From the NCBI GenBank assembly GCA_002497075.1, contig DAML01000031.1, forward strand, positions 1 to 23,023: DNA of 23,023 nucleotides. Direction: 5' to 3'. Below are positions 7,212-14,360 of this stretch, piece by piece. Source of the DNA: Methanomassiliicoccaceae archaeon UBA472 (GTDB taxonomy: Archaea; Thermoplasmatota; Thermoplasmata; Methanomassiliicoccales; UBA472). A program made the translations under genes and the position numbers. The notes under the pieces were generated by a model. That model made no database searches and had not been told where the DNA came from. It saw only the letters and a program-made list of their open reading frames with translations. Position 1 is the first letter of the stretch. Each line of letters begins with the position of its first letter.

Positions 7212-8633
7212 CTAATACTCAAAAAGGGAGGCCTGCTTCCCCTTAGGCTCCGGCTTTCGCTCTGGCTTCTCTACCTTCTCCTCGACCATTTCGACCACGG
7301 GCTTGGAGGGTTGTTCCTTGGATAATTTGACCTTCTCCGATTCCAGCATGAGCTTCTTGACCTCCGCGGAATCGACCTTCTTGTCCAGTATGAAGGCGAC
7401 CTCCTCGATGTTCAGGCGAAGCGCGACGATCATCGATAATCGGAACTCCGGGTCGGCCTTGAACATCTGCGCCAAGTAAGGAAGCACATCCTGCGCCGAA
7501 CGTCGGGTAGAGGTGTGCGTGTGCTCGGATATCTTGCTGGATATCCCGGACTTCATGGACCGGAAGGATTTGCTACGGGACATCTTCATGATGTAGCTGG
7601 GGAAACGATACTGGACCCATCCTCGGTTGGGCTGGGATTTCGCTGAGCACACGCCCAGCACGTTGTGGTCGTTGGCGTAGGACCAGAAGCCGTAATACTG
7701 GCGCCGGGTCACCCGGGAAAGGAAGGTGCTGGAACGCGCCAGGTGGGTGAGGGCCCGGTGCAGGTCCTCGGGGTCCTTGTATTCCAGGGGCACGTTCTCG
7801 TCCAGCCACATCATGATATGGTCCGGCGTCTCGTCCACGTCCATGGCCGTCCGTCTCGCTCGACGGGCATCCGATTCGTGCAGAATGTCGCGCATCAGGT
7901 CGTACATGCTCCTTACGGACATTCTGCTCTCCAGCACGAACGCGTCATCTTCGCTCATGTTGATGTTGCCTTCGCCGACGGCCTGCAGATCACGAACCGC
8001 CGCCCTCATGTCCCCGTTAGAGTTCTCTATGATCGTCTCGAACACCCTCTGCGGTACTTGCAGTCCCTGGTCGATGGCGATCTTGCGTAGCACGTTGCGC
8101 ATGGTACCCGCCTGGACCTTGGACACCTTGAGCTGCAGGGTGTTGTTCTTGATGGCCGAGCTCTTGCGGCTCAGCTCGTAGAAATCGTTGACTATAAGAA
8201 TGACTGGCTGCCTGGTGTTTGCGACCAGTTCCGCGATTGCCGGAATGCCGCCGGAGTCCTCTCGCCCGAATATGTTGTCCGCCTCGTCCAGGATGATCAG
8301 CTTCAGTGCGCCATCCTTGCTTGATAGGAACTCGCCTTCGTCGGTGAACGTCTCGGAGCGGGAGCCGCGGATGGCCACCCTCTTGATGGCGTCGGCGTTC
8401 CTCTGGTCGGAGGCGTTCATCTCCACCACCCCCCACTTGAAGTCCCTGGCCAAGGCCAGAGCGGCGCTGGTCTTGCCTACGCCGGGCGGACCCATGAGCA
8501 CGACCGCCTTGAACTCCGGGTGACCTTCTTCCCAGGAGACGGCCCACTGATGGAGGTCCTTGATGACCTTGGGGTTGCCTACCACTTCAGAAAGCCCCTG
8601 GGGGCGGTAGAGCTCGGTCCAATCGTCAGCCAT
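7212..8633 (-). CDS. rfcL: Replication factor C large subunit (clamp loader)
   Basis: This 473-residue protein is the large subunit of the archaeal clamp loader, which opens PCNA and places it on primed DNA using ATP. It shows an N-terminal ELYRP box, Walker A GPPGVGKT (about 48-55), Walker B LIILDEAD, and the sensor region VNDFYELSRKS. The lid domain contains NSNGDMRAAVRDLQ. An alpha-helical collar follows, then a lysine/glutamate-rich linker. The last residues QASLFEY form a PCNA-interacting PIP box. The ATG at 8633 is preferred over the overlapping GTG at 8636, since a TATA box at 8658-8665 predicts transcription starting almost at this codon. The small RFC subunit is not in the window. 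taw1 follows directly. Confidence 0.96.
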   Translation of the reverse strand: MADDWTELYRPQGLSEVVGNPKVIKDLHQWAVSWEEGHPEFKAVVLMGPPGVGKTSAALALARDFKWGVVEMNASDQRNADAIKRVAIRGSRSETFTDEGEFLSSKDGALKLIILDEADNIFGREDSGGIPAIAELVANTRQPVILIVNDFYELSRKSSAIKNNTLQLKVSKVQAGTMRNVLRKIAIDQGLQVPQRVFETIIENSNGDMRAAVRDLQAVGEGNINMSEDDAFVLESRMSVRSMYDLMRDILHESDARRARRTAMDVDETPDHIMMWLDENVPLEYKDPEDLHRALTHLARSSTFLSRVTRRQYYGFWSYANDHNVLGVCSAKSQPNRGWVQYRFPSYIMKMSRSKSFRSMKSGISSKISEHTHTSTRRSAQDVLPYLAQMFKADPEFRLSMIVALRLNIEEVAFILDKKVDSAEVKKLMLESEKVKLSKEQPSKPVVEMVEEKVEKPERKPEPKGKQASLFEY

Positions 8634-8657
8634 CACCCTTCACAATGACCGCCTTGG

Positions 8658-8665
8658 TAATAAAA
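8658..8665 (-). promoter_or_regulatory. TATA box of the rfcL-taw1 operon
   Basis: Read on the minus strand this is TTTTATTA, its near edge 25 bases before the rfcL ATG. The spacing to a start at about 8635 implies a leaderless message, common in Thermoplasmata. No ribosome site at a useful distance is present, which agrees. Confidence 0.55.
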
Positions 8666-8671
8666 CTGAGG

Positions 8672-8714
8672 TAAAGAAAAATGAAAATGGGGAAAGGGGA
8701 GGGTTTGGACCCTC
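8672..8714 (-). terminator. Terminator after the propeller/Fn3 surface protein gene
   Basis: On the minus strand a perfect 6-bp hairpin GAGGGT-CCAA-ACCCTC (8699-8714) begins four bases after the stop codon. It is followed by a T-rich tract (CCATTTTCATTTTTC, about 8676-8690), the usual shape of an archaeal U-tract terminator with an added stem. Confidence 0.6.
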
Positions 8715-8718
8715 GTTA

Positions 8719-11451
8719 TCAGATCTTGCCGCTCTTCTTCAGGAAGACGAACGCCCCTATTCCGACCGCAGCCAGCACGACGATGACGATCACGATTATG
8801 AGCATCATGTCCATACCTTCGTCGGGGGTGGCGGAGATTGGATCGCTCTCCGGGCCCTCACCGGCGGGGTTGACCGCGGTAACGTAGTAGAAGTACTCCT
8901 TCCCGTTCTCCAGGCCAGTGTCCTTGTAGTTCGTCACGTCCCCGTTGACGGAGCCGATCAGCTGGTACACACCGGCCTCGTTCTTGCGGTAGATGTTATA
9001 CTTCTCGATGGCCGCTCCACCGTTGTCCGGGGCGCCCCAGTCCAGAACGACAGCTCCGTCCTCGCCCTCGGCGTCCACATCGGGCGCGCCAGGCAGGGTG
9101 CAGGGAGTGGCGGTGACCTGGTTAGAGAACGCACTGTATCCTTCGGAGTTCCCGGCCTTCAGCTTGTACACCCAGGTCACACCGTTCTCTAAACCGCTGT
9201 CCACGAAGGTGAGGGTGGAACCGTCGACCTCGGCGTACAGGGTCAGATTATCAGCGGCGTCGCCCCGGTAGATCATGAAATTGGTTACCGCGGAACCACC
9301 GTTGTTGACCGGCTGGCTCCAGTGCAGGGTGATCGCCCCAGAGTCGATGTCCGCGGTAAGGTTCAGAGGCGGGGAGGGGAAAGTAACAGATGTGGTGTAC
9401 CTCAGGTCCTTGCTCACCGGGTCGAAGTAGCTTATGTGAGCTCGGCCGAGAGAATCGATGGCCATGGATATGTCTTCGCCACAGCCTTCGAGGTCGACCT
9501 TCTGGTACATCCAGATTCCGCTCCTGCGTTCAGCGTATTTCAGAACGCTCTGGACCGAGTCGACATAAGCTATGCGCTCGTTGCCGTTGTCGTCGACCGA
9601 TATGGCGTTTCCGATTCCTCCAGCGTTTCCTGATTCGATTATCTCGGAGGAGTTCCAAGTGCCGTTCGCGTTGTTGACGTACTTCAGTTGCAAGGAGAAC
9701 GTGTTGTAATAGGTGACGTAGATCACATCGTTCTCATCTATGTACATCGAGACACCCTCACCGAGCACATCAGAAGACTCAACGGATTCCCTGGACCAGC
9801 TAGAGGCGTTCTGTTTGGCGTGAATGAGTTCGCCATCGCGATAGTACACGGCGTGTACCGTCCCGTTTGTATCTATGTCGGTGGCGATCCTACTGTCTAC
9901 GTTCCCTGAGTTGTCCACTAAATTGATGACCCAGTCACCGCCCGCGTTTCCAGTGTACTTCAGGTTCTGGGAGGTTGAGCTGAGATATATTATGTGGACT
10001 GCGTCGTTCAGGTCTACGGTCAGAGAGCTGTGCAGACCAACGTCGCCCCCGGTGTCCCGGGAGTCGGTGGACCAGTTACCACCAGCGTTGGTAGCGTAGC
10101 GGAGGTCCTGGTTCACATGGTCATAATAACTGATGTGTACGAATCCCTCTGAATCCAGAGCGATGGATGGATACATACCGACCTTGGACGAGGAATTATC
10201 GACGACCGCGGTGCTCCAGCCCTCGACGTTGTTGGCGTAGTTCAGAGTGCCATTGGAATCGTCATAATATGCAATGTGCACGAATCCATCTTCATCCACT
10301 GCAATGGAGCTCTGCTCACCCACGTCACCCTGACCATCTACCACCGATGCCACCCACTTAGCACCGGAGTTGGTCATGTAGGACAGAGGGGTCTTGGCCA
10401 GCACAAGGTCGATGTAGAAGATGTGCTGCTTGTTGTTATCATCCGAGATGATCGCGCTGCACGCACCTCCGCTCTCATCAAGCTTGGATATGGACCAAGA
10501 TGTGCCGTTATGAATCGCATAGCGAAGGTCTTGGTTTGAGAAATCGTAATAGGTCACATGCATCTGGCCGACTGAATCACCAGTGGCCGAAGACCAAGAA
10601 CCGACCTGAGTTGTATCATCCACCACCGATGCGACCCACGAACCACTAGGTGATCTTGAGGCCACCTTGAGATACTTGGTTGTGGTATCGACGTAGCTGA
10701 TGAATACGATTCCATCGCTCACTGAGATGTCCAGCTCTTTGGCGTAGGAAGATGAAACATCCACTTCCTCTATGGCCCATGACGTTCCGTCATTAACCGC
10801 ACAATACAACTTGGCATCATCTGAGACGAATGCAGCGAAGAGTTTCCCGTCGTAGGTGGTCAAAGCGCTACCCAATTGAACATTCTCAACTGCAACCTCG
10901 AACGTCCATGAACCAGCAGAAAGCTCCGCGTGTTTCATTGTATTGTTTGAATCGTCTAGGTAGGTTATGTGTAAGTCATTTCCCATCCAAACGAGTGAAT
11001 TGAACTCACCCACGGCACCTATAGCATCTACTGTGGTTATCGTCCAGGATCCGAAGTTACCAGTAGCATACTTCAAGTCCTGATTGGATTGGTCATAATA
11101 GCTGATGTGTACTTTTCCATTTGTGTCCACAGCTATTGAATTGTGCTTGCCAACATTACCAATGCTGTCCACCACTTCGATCTCCCAAGTACCGCCCTCA
11201 TTGGTGGCATAGAGTAGGTCCTGCCCGTTCAAGTTGTAATAACTTACGTGCAGATACCCGTCAAGATCGATCGCAACGCTTAGGACATTGCTTACCTCGG
11301 ATTCACTGTCGATTATGCCTTTCATCCACGAGGTCTCATCAAGTTCGGGCGGATCAACGGCTTCCGTTCCGCCAACGAACAAGAGACCCATGAACAAGGG
11401 CACCAACAGTATCCAAGCTATTGCTGATGCTCTCAGCTTGTTTTTTTGCAT
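8719..11451 (-). CDS. Large secreted, membrane-anchored protein with 14 propeller repeats and two Fn3 domains
   Basis: This 910-residue protein begins with a signal peptide (positive MQKNKLR, then AIAWILLVPLFMGLLFVGG). Residues 34 to about 690 hold 14 units of about 48 residues with the pattern VHISYYD-x-NQDLRYATN-x-GG-x-W-x-VVD-x-G-x-VG-x-SIAVD. Fourteen blades fit two seven-bladed beta-propellers. Two fibronectin type III domains follow (about 691-783 and 784-876, each with a YxLKAGN- or YYVTAVN-type strand and closing TATP/SATP). The C-terminus is one membrane helix (about 882-903) and the basic tail KKSGKI, so the body faces outside the cell. GGAGGG at 11459-11464 is seven bases before the ATG. 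A role in adhesion, glycan binding or the envelope is likely but not proven. Confidence 0.9.
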   Translation of the reverse strand: MQKNKLRASAIAWILLVPLFMGLLFVGGTEAVDPPELDETSWMKGIIDSESEVSNVLSVAIDLDGYLHVSYYNLNGQDLLYATNEGGTWEIEVVDSIGNVGKHNSIAVDTNGKVHISYYDQSNQDLKYATGNFGSWTITTVDAIGAVGEFNSLVWMGNDLHITYLDDSNNTMKHAELSAGSWTFEVAVENVQLGSALTTYDGKLFAAFVSDDAKLYCAVNDGTSWAIEEVDVSSSYAKELDISVSDGIVFISYVDTTTKYLKVASRSPSGSWVASVVDDTTQVGSWSSATGDSVGQMHVTYYDFSNQDLRYAIHNGTSWSISKLDESGGACSAIISDDNNKQHIFYIDLVLAKTPLSYMTNSGAKWVASVVDGQGDVGEQSSIAVDEDGFVHIAYYDDSNGTLNYANNVEGWSTAVVDNSSSKVGMYPSIALDSEGFVHISYYDHVNQDLRYATNAGGNWSTDSRDTGGDVGLHSSLTVDLNDAVHIIYLSSTSQNLKYTGNAGGDWVINLVDNSGNVDSRIATDIDTNGTVHAVYYRDGELIHAKQNASSWSRESVESSDVLGEGVSMYIDENDVIYVTYYNTFSLQLKYVNNANGTWNSSEIIESGNAGGIGNAISVDDNGNERIAYVDSVQSVLKYAERRSGIWMYQKVDLEGCGEDISMAIDSLGRAHISYFDPVSKDLRYTTSVTFPSPPLNLTADIDSGAITLHWSQPVNNGGSAVTNFMIYRGDAADNLTLYAEVDGSTLTFVDSGLENGVTWVYKLKAGNSEGYSAFSNQVTATPCTLPGAPDVDAEGEDGAVVLDWGAPDNGGAAIEKYNIYRKNEAGVYQLIGSVNGDVTNYKDTGLENGKEYFYYVTAVNPAGEGPESDPISATPDEGMDMMLIIVIVIVVLAAVGIGAFVFLKKSGKI

Positions 11452-11483
11452 CCCAAATCCCTCCGTTTATAAAGAAAGTTAGC

Positions 11484-11492
11484 AAATATATT
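11484..11492 (-). promoter_or_regulatory. TATA box for the propeller/Fn3 surface protein
   Basis: AATATATTT on the minus strand is centred about 26 bases from a start near 11464, giving a leader of about 13 bases that contains the GGAGGG ribosome site. A second TATA-like TTTATAAA (11466-11473) would start transcription inside the gene and is less likely. Confidence 0.45.
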
Positions 11493-11773
11493 GACTTTAA
11501 CATATTTGAATTGAATGATGAAAAAAATATAATTATTTTTGATTACTATAGTATTCAATTAGTATAGCATATATTATATTACGTTGTTGCTATATCATTT
11601 AATATTGTTTAGCTGTTACATTTAATGATTATTTCTGATCAAGAACAACTGTTTGCTTTTTTCTCAAATATATATATTTTTTGTGTTTTATCCAAAACAG
11701 TTTGAAATGCTGAGAATTTTTATTAAATATTAGTAAATCGAAGTCTTGGATTTTATGGCGTTAATAGTATTGC
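11493..11773. other. AT-rich intergenic island
   Basis: About 280 bases of very AT-rich DNA with long A/T runs, between two divergent genes. I see no coding frame, RNA gene or clear hairpin. It contains TAGTATAGC near 11570, whose reverse complement GCTATACTA also occurs in two other AT-rich islands of this window (near 12974 and 17072). It probably holds both promoters and possible regulator sites. Confidence 0.5.
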
Positions 11774-11780
11774 TTTATAT
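11774..11780 (+). promoter_or_regulatory. TATA box for the FAS1-domain gene
   Basis: TTTATAT lies so that transcription would begin near 11803, ten bases before the ATG at 11813. This is the main reason for choosing that ATG over the TTG at 11780, which would lie within the TATA box itself. Confidence 0.55.
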
Positions 11781-11812
11781 TGACACAAGTCAACCTTGAC
11801 CCCAGGGATTTC

Positions 11813-12265
11813 ATGGGATTCTTCGATATATTCAAGAAGAAGGGATCTTGGGTCGCTGACCCGACCCTGAAGACCATCGCGGAGACGGTGGCAGCGGACG
11901 ACGACTACAAGACCCTCGTCGTGGCACTGAAGGAAGCTGGATTGGTAGATCTGCTGGGAAAGAAGGGGCCGTTCACGGTGTTCGCCCCTAATAACTCGGC
12001 ATTCATCGACCTGCCGGATGGAACTGTGGATGCCTTGTTGAAGGACAAGGCCCAGCTGAAAGCTGTGCTTTCCCACCATGTTGTGGATGGTGCGCTTTCA
12101 TATGATGACGTGGCGGCCAAGACAAGCGTCGTCGCTTCAGACCAGAAGGAGCTGGCCGTAGACGCTAAAGGGCTGATGAAAGTAGCCGGCGCCACAATTA
12201 TCCGTGGTAACATAAAATGCCGTAACGGATACATCCACGTGATCAACAAGGTACTGGTTCCTTAA
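11813..12265 (+). CDS. Fasciclin (FAS1) domain protein, cytoplasmic form
   Basis: This 150-residue protein is a single FAS1 domain. It shows TIAETVAADDDYKTLVVALK, the conserved H1 box GPFTVFAPNNSAF, the YH-like motif LKAVLSHHVVDG, and the H2-type end GNIKCRNGYIHVINKVLVP. FAS1 domains are typically secreted adhesion modules. This one begins MGFFDIFKKKGSW and has no signal peptide, lipobox or membrane helix, so it looks intracellular unless exported another way. A longer reading from the TTG at 11780 adds only MTQVNLDPRDF and no signal either. It stands alone, with its own TATA box and a strong terminator at 12285-12309. Confidence 0.9.
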   Translation: MGFFDIFKKKGSWVADPTLKTIAETVAADDDYKTLVVALKEAGLVDLLGKKGPFTVFAPNNSAFIDLPDGTVDALLKDKAQLKAVLSHHVVDGALSYDDVAAKTSVVASDQKELAVDAKGLMKVAGATIIRGNIKCRNGYIHVINKVLVP

Positions 12266-12284
12266 AAGATTTAAGAAAATTTAG

Positions 12285-12309
12285 CGGGGGGAACTCCCCC
12301 CGTTTTTTT
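12285..12309 (+). terminator. Strong hairpin terminator between FAS1 and ferritin genes
   Basis: CGGGGGG (12285-12291) pairs with CCCCCCG (12296-12302) across the loop AACT, followed directly by seven T (12303-12309). This is the clearest intrinsic-type terminator in the window. It lies between two convergent genes, and the minus-strand side is also T-rich (GCTAAATTTTCTT), so it could serve both. Confidence 0.85.
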
Positions 12310-12314
12310 ATTTT

Positions 12315-12848
12315 TTATTTTACTACGCCTACTGCCGTTCCTGGGATCATTGGTGTCCTGAAAACCCTGGCAGCTAATTGGGCGTCCACCTGAATCAGGC
12401 TTGGGACATGGTCGCCGATCTTCTTCAGTTTCCTCAGCAGCGTGGAGGTGTTGTCCTCTTCCTCGACCTGCTCGGCCACGTACCACTGCAGGAACTGGTT
12501 GAAGGCGTGGTCCTTCTCCTTGATGGCCAGATCGACCAACTTGTGTATTTTTACCGTGACGACCTTGGATTCATGGTCGTAAGCATCCGCGAAAACCTCG
12601 GCGGCGGACTTCCACTCTTTCTTAGGAGCCTCTATGGTGGTCAAGATAACGCGCCCGCCACGAGTATTCACGAACTGGATCAATCCCTCGGCATGGGCCA
12701 GCTCTTCCTGGACCTGCACGTTCATCCAGTTCGCCATTCCGGGTAGGTCGATAGACTGCAGATACATTTCCATGGACTTGTACAGATAGGCGGAGTATAT
12801 CTCGGCGTTTATCTGGTCGTTCAATGCTTTTTCGATGCTTGCCTTCAT
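12315..12848 (-). CDS. ftnA: Ferritin, non-haem (FtnA-like)
   Basis: This 177-residue protein is an iron-storage ferritin that oxidises Fe(II) at a di-iron centre and mineralises it inside a 24-subunit shell. The ferroxidase ligands appear at the expected places: E16 (NAEIYSAYLY), E49 and H52 (EELAHAE), E93 (YDHESKV), E126-Q127 and E129/E130 (AEQVEEE). A haem-binding methionine of bacterioferritin type is not evident, which supports the FtnA class. The ATG at 12848 has GTGATC six bases upstream and a possible TATA (AATTAATT, near 12885-12893). It faces the FAS1 gene across a shared terminator and lies downstream of a small regulator-like gene. Confidence 0.94.
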   Translation of the reverse strand: MKASIEKALNDQINAEIYSAYLYKSMEMYLQSIDLPGMANWMNVQVQEELAHAEGLIQFVNTRGGRVILTTIEAPKKEWKSAAEVFADAYDHESKVVTVKIHKLVDLAIKEKDHAFNQFLQWYVAEQVEEEDNTSTLLRKLKKIGDHVPSLIQVDAQLAARVFRTPMIPGTAVGVVK

Positions 12849-12884
12849 GAGTTGATCACTGGGTTTCTTATGGGAACCAATGAC

Positions 12885-12893
12885 TAATTAATT
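12885..12893 (-). promoter_or_regulatory. Possible TATA box for ferritin
   Basis: AATTAATTA on the minus strand would start transcription near 12864, leaving a 16-base leader that holds the GTGATC ribosome site. Other AT-rich stretches further upstream could also serve. Confidence 0.35.
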
Positions 12894-12966
12894 CTTCTTC
12901 TCGTGGTCGAGGCATGAAAAATCTTACAAAAAGCACTTGATTAATTACAATAATTAATTATTTTAG

Positions 12967-12985
12967 TATGTAGCTATACTACATA
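12967..12985. promoter_or_regulatory. Perfect dyad upstream of ferritin, operator-like
   Basis: TATGTAG (12967-12973) and CTACATA (12979-12985) are exact reverse complements around CTATA. The dyad lies about 120 bases ahead of the ferritin ATG and 40 bases beyond the end of the small ribbon-helix-helix gene. It could bind a metal-responsive regulator or the neighbouring small protein. It does not match a DtxR- or Fur-type site that I know. Confidence 0.4.
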
Positions 12986-13023
12986 TTATTAATTAACATA
13001 AAACGTTTTAGTAGGAAATTTAG

Positions 13024-13170
13024 TCAAATTCCTTGGTTCTTTTTCTCCTCCACCTCGTACAGATCGCACAGCTCGTTCAGAAATTGGTCGTAGGTTCGCC
13101 GGAACTTCAGTTTGTAGAGCCGGTCCCTTGTCGCCTCGGTCAATTGTATAGTGGTCTTTCCCTCGGACAT
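13024..13170 (-). CDS. Small ribbon-helix-helix protein, orphan antitoxin-like regulator
   Basis: This 48-residue protein reads TTIQLTEATRDRLYKLK near its start and RTYDQFLNELCDLYE after it. This is the classic ribbon-helix-helix layout: a short beta strand with alternating residues (TTIQL), then two helices. Dimers of such proteins bind DNA through the paired strands, and many are VapB-like antitoxins. GGTGATT lies five bases before the ATG. No toxin gene follows. The next 175 bases toward ferritin hold only AT-rich DNA, so it is an orphan or an independent regulator. Two direct copies of ATAGTAATATT stand just upstream (13181-13191 and 13199-13209) and suggest self-regulation. Confidence 0.75.
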   Translation of the reverse strand: MSEGKTTIQLTEATRDRLYKLKFRRTYDQFLNELCDLYEVEEKKNQGI

Positions 13171-13180
13171 AGCAATCACC

Positions 13181-13209
13181 ATAGTAATATTGTTACATAT
13201 AGTAATATT
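13181..13209. repeat. Direct repeats ahead of the ribbon-helix-helix gene
   Basis: ATAGTAATATT occurs at 13181-13191 and again at 13199-13209, spaced 18 bases start to start. The stretch between contains the dyad GTAA-TATTG-TTAC (13184-13196). The repeats begin 11 bases before the small gene, where its own product could bind to shut off transcription. This role is inferred from how ribbon-helix-helix antitoxins usually behave. Confidence 0.5.
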
Positions 13210-13372
13210 ATAACTAATTATTTAATGGTTATAGATAATGATATTGTAGATATAGATTTCAATTTTTCTATTCTTTTTAATTATTACAATATTTTCATAG
13301 ATTTTCATAGTTTACTGTACAGACCAGTTCAAATTTGTATGCGACGGACTCCCTAACATCAACTTGAAAGGG
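13210..13372. other. AT-rich gap, no gene seen
   Basis: Very AT-rich up to about 13320, then ordinary sequence leading to the terminator of the proline dehydrogenase gene. The plus-strand open frame across 13033-13356 is low-complexity and mostly antisense to the small regulator, and is not treated as a gene. Confidence 0.5.
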
Positions 13373-13394
13373 GTAAAAATCGGGTTCTAAACCC
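13373..13394 (-). terminator. Probable terminator of the proline dehydrogenase gene
   Basis: On the minus strand GGGTT-TAG-AACCC (13382-13394) is a perfect 5-bp hairpin followed by CGATTTTTAC. It lies about 70 bases after the proline dehydrogenase stop codon. A T run also occurs nearer the gene (CTTCTTTTTTAATTAA, about 13437-13452). Confidence 0.5.
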
Positions 13395-13464
13395 AGGTTT
13401 AACGTTGAAAAACGGCCTTTGAGAAAATTTACTATCGTTAATTAAAAAAGAAGCTTTAGACCTG

Positions 13465-14274
13465 TTACGGACAGGGTTCAAATCCTAGCTTGCCCAAGTT
13501 CCTTAGATAGTTCTCCCGTCTCGCAACATAAGCGTAAGAGTCCTTGCCGTAAGGAACGTATTCGGCGATCGACCATCCCTTCCCGACTAGCTTGACCTTG
13601 GTCTCATCCCCGAGCCCTTTGAGCATGCCTACTTCCAGGAGGCCTTTCAATCCCCGGTTCTTCCAAATGCGCTCAATGATCCGAGGATCGTGAGTCCCGA
13701 TACCGAAAGGCCTTCCCATAGTAGCGAGCAGGTCGATGTTGTCGATCATTGCAGATGTTATGCCATCGAAGTCGTCCATGTCGCCGGCGTAGGCGCCTTT
13801 TACCAGGCGCACCTTCACGCCGGCCAGGTCCATGCGCCTGGCGTCCATAGGAGTGCGAAAAAGGTAGGCCTGGAGGGCGATGCTGATCGGTCCGGACCCC
13901 ATTTGCGTGAGGTCGGTAGCCATGCGTAGTGTCTCGTCCACGTACCTCCGGGCTTCCATATCCATCTCAACACCTATGCCTTGTTTCCAGGCGAGTCGTA
14001 TCACTTCTTTTACTTTGATGATGCATCCTTCAAGATCATAGGCTGCGCCGAGCGCCGTCGGTTTCAGGGCTATCGAGGCATACAGACCATGATTGGCGAT
14101 CGCCTCGATGGTCTGCATCACCGCGGAGAACGCGTTATCAGCAGCTACATCGTCCTTGGCCAGCTCCCCTAGGGGATCGATGATGCAACGGATCCCTTGC
14201 TTGTTCCGATTAGAGGCCAGTTCGATCGCCTCGTCCAGATCCTCGCAGCACCAACGGGCGCGGTCCCCGGTCAT
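13465..14274 (-). CDS. Proline dehydrogenase (PRODH domain)
   Basis: This 269-residue protein fits the FAD-dependent proline dehydrogenase barrel, which oxidises proline to pyrroline-5-carboxylate. Landmarks in order are EAIELASNRNKQGIRCIIDP and LGE, SIALKPTALG, GVEMDMEARRYVD, VKVRLVKGAYAG, FGIGTHDPRII, LLEVGMLKGL, and the substrate-gate motif EYVPYGKDSYAYVARRENYL, which corresponds to the family's VPYG-W-Y-RR ending. It is about 30 residues shorter at the N-terminus than typical monofunctional enzymes of about 300 residues. The ATG at 14274 has a possible TATA (ATTTTTAC, near 14308-14315). The partner step could be the aldehyde dehydrogenase at 19516-20898, but the two are not linked. Confidence 0.88.
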   Translation of the reverse strand: MTGDRARWCCEDLDEAIELASNRNKQGIRCIIDPLGELAKDDVAADNAFSAVMQTIEAIANHGLYASIALKPTALGAAYDLEGCIIKVKEVIRLAWKQGIGVEMDMEARRYVDETLRMATDLTQMGSGPISIALQAYLFRTPMDARRMDLAGVKVRLVKGAYAGDMDDFDGITSAMIDNIDLLATMGRPFGIGTHDPRIIERIWKNRGLKGLLEVGMLKGLGDETKVKLVGKGWSIAEYVPYGKDSYAYVARRENYLRNLGKLGFEPCP

Positions 14275-14360
14275 GGGTGGATATTACCGAGGTAGAGATT
14301 CAACCTTTGTAAAAATTAGAATTGGGAAGAGGTTTGAAAGGTTTGAGCGTGTCTGTCCGT

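Noticed and set aside
11466..11473. TTTATAAA as the promoter of the propeller/Fn3 gene
   Set aside because: It is too close to the ATG, so transcription would begin inside the signal peptide. The box at 11484-11492 fits better.
13024..13170. A complete toxin-antitoxin pair
   Set aside because: Only the antitoxin-like half is present. No open frame of toxin size lies on either side in the same direction.
13033..13356. Plus-strand open frame of 107 codons between ferritin and proline dehydrogenase
   Set aside because: Its first half is antisense to the ribbon-helix-helix gene and its second half is low-complexity Asn/Ile/Phe from AT-rich DNA.
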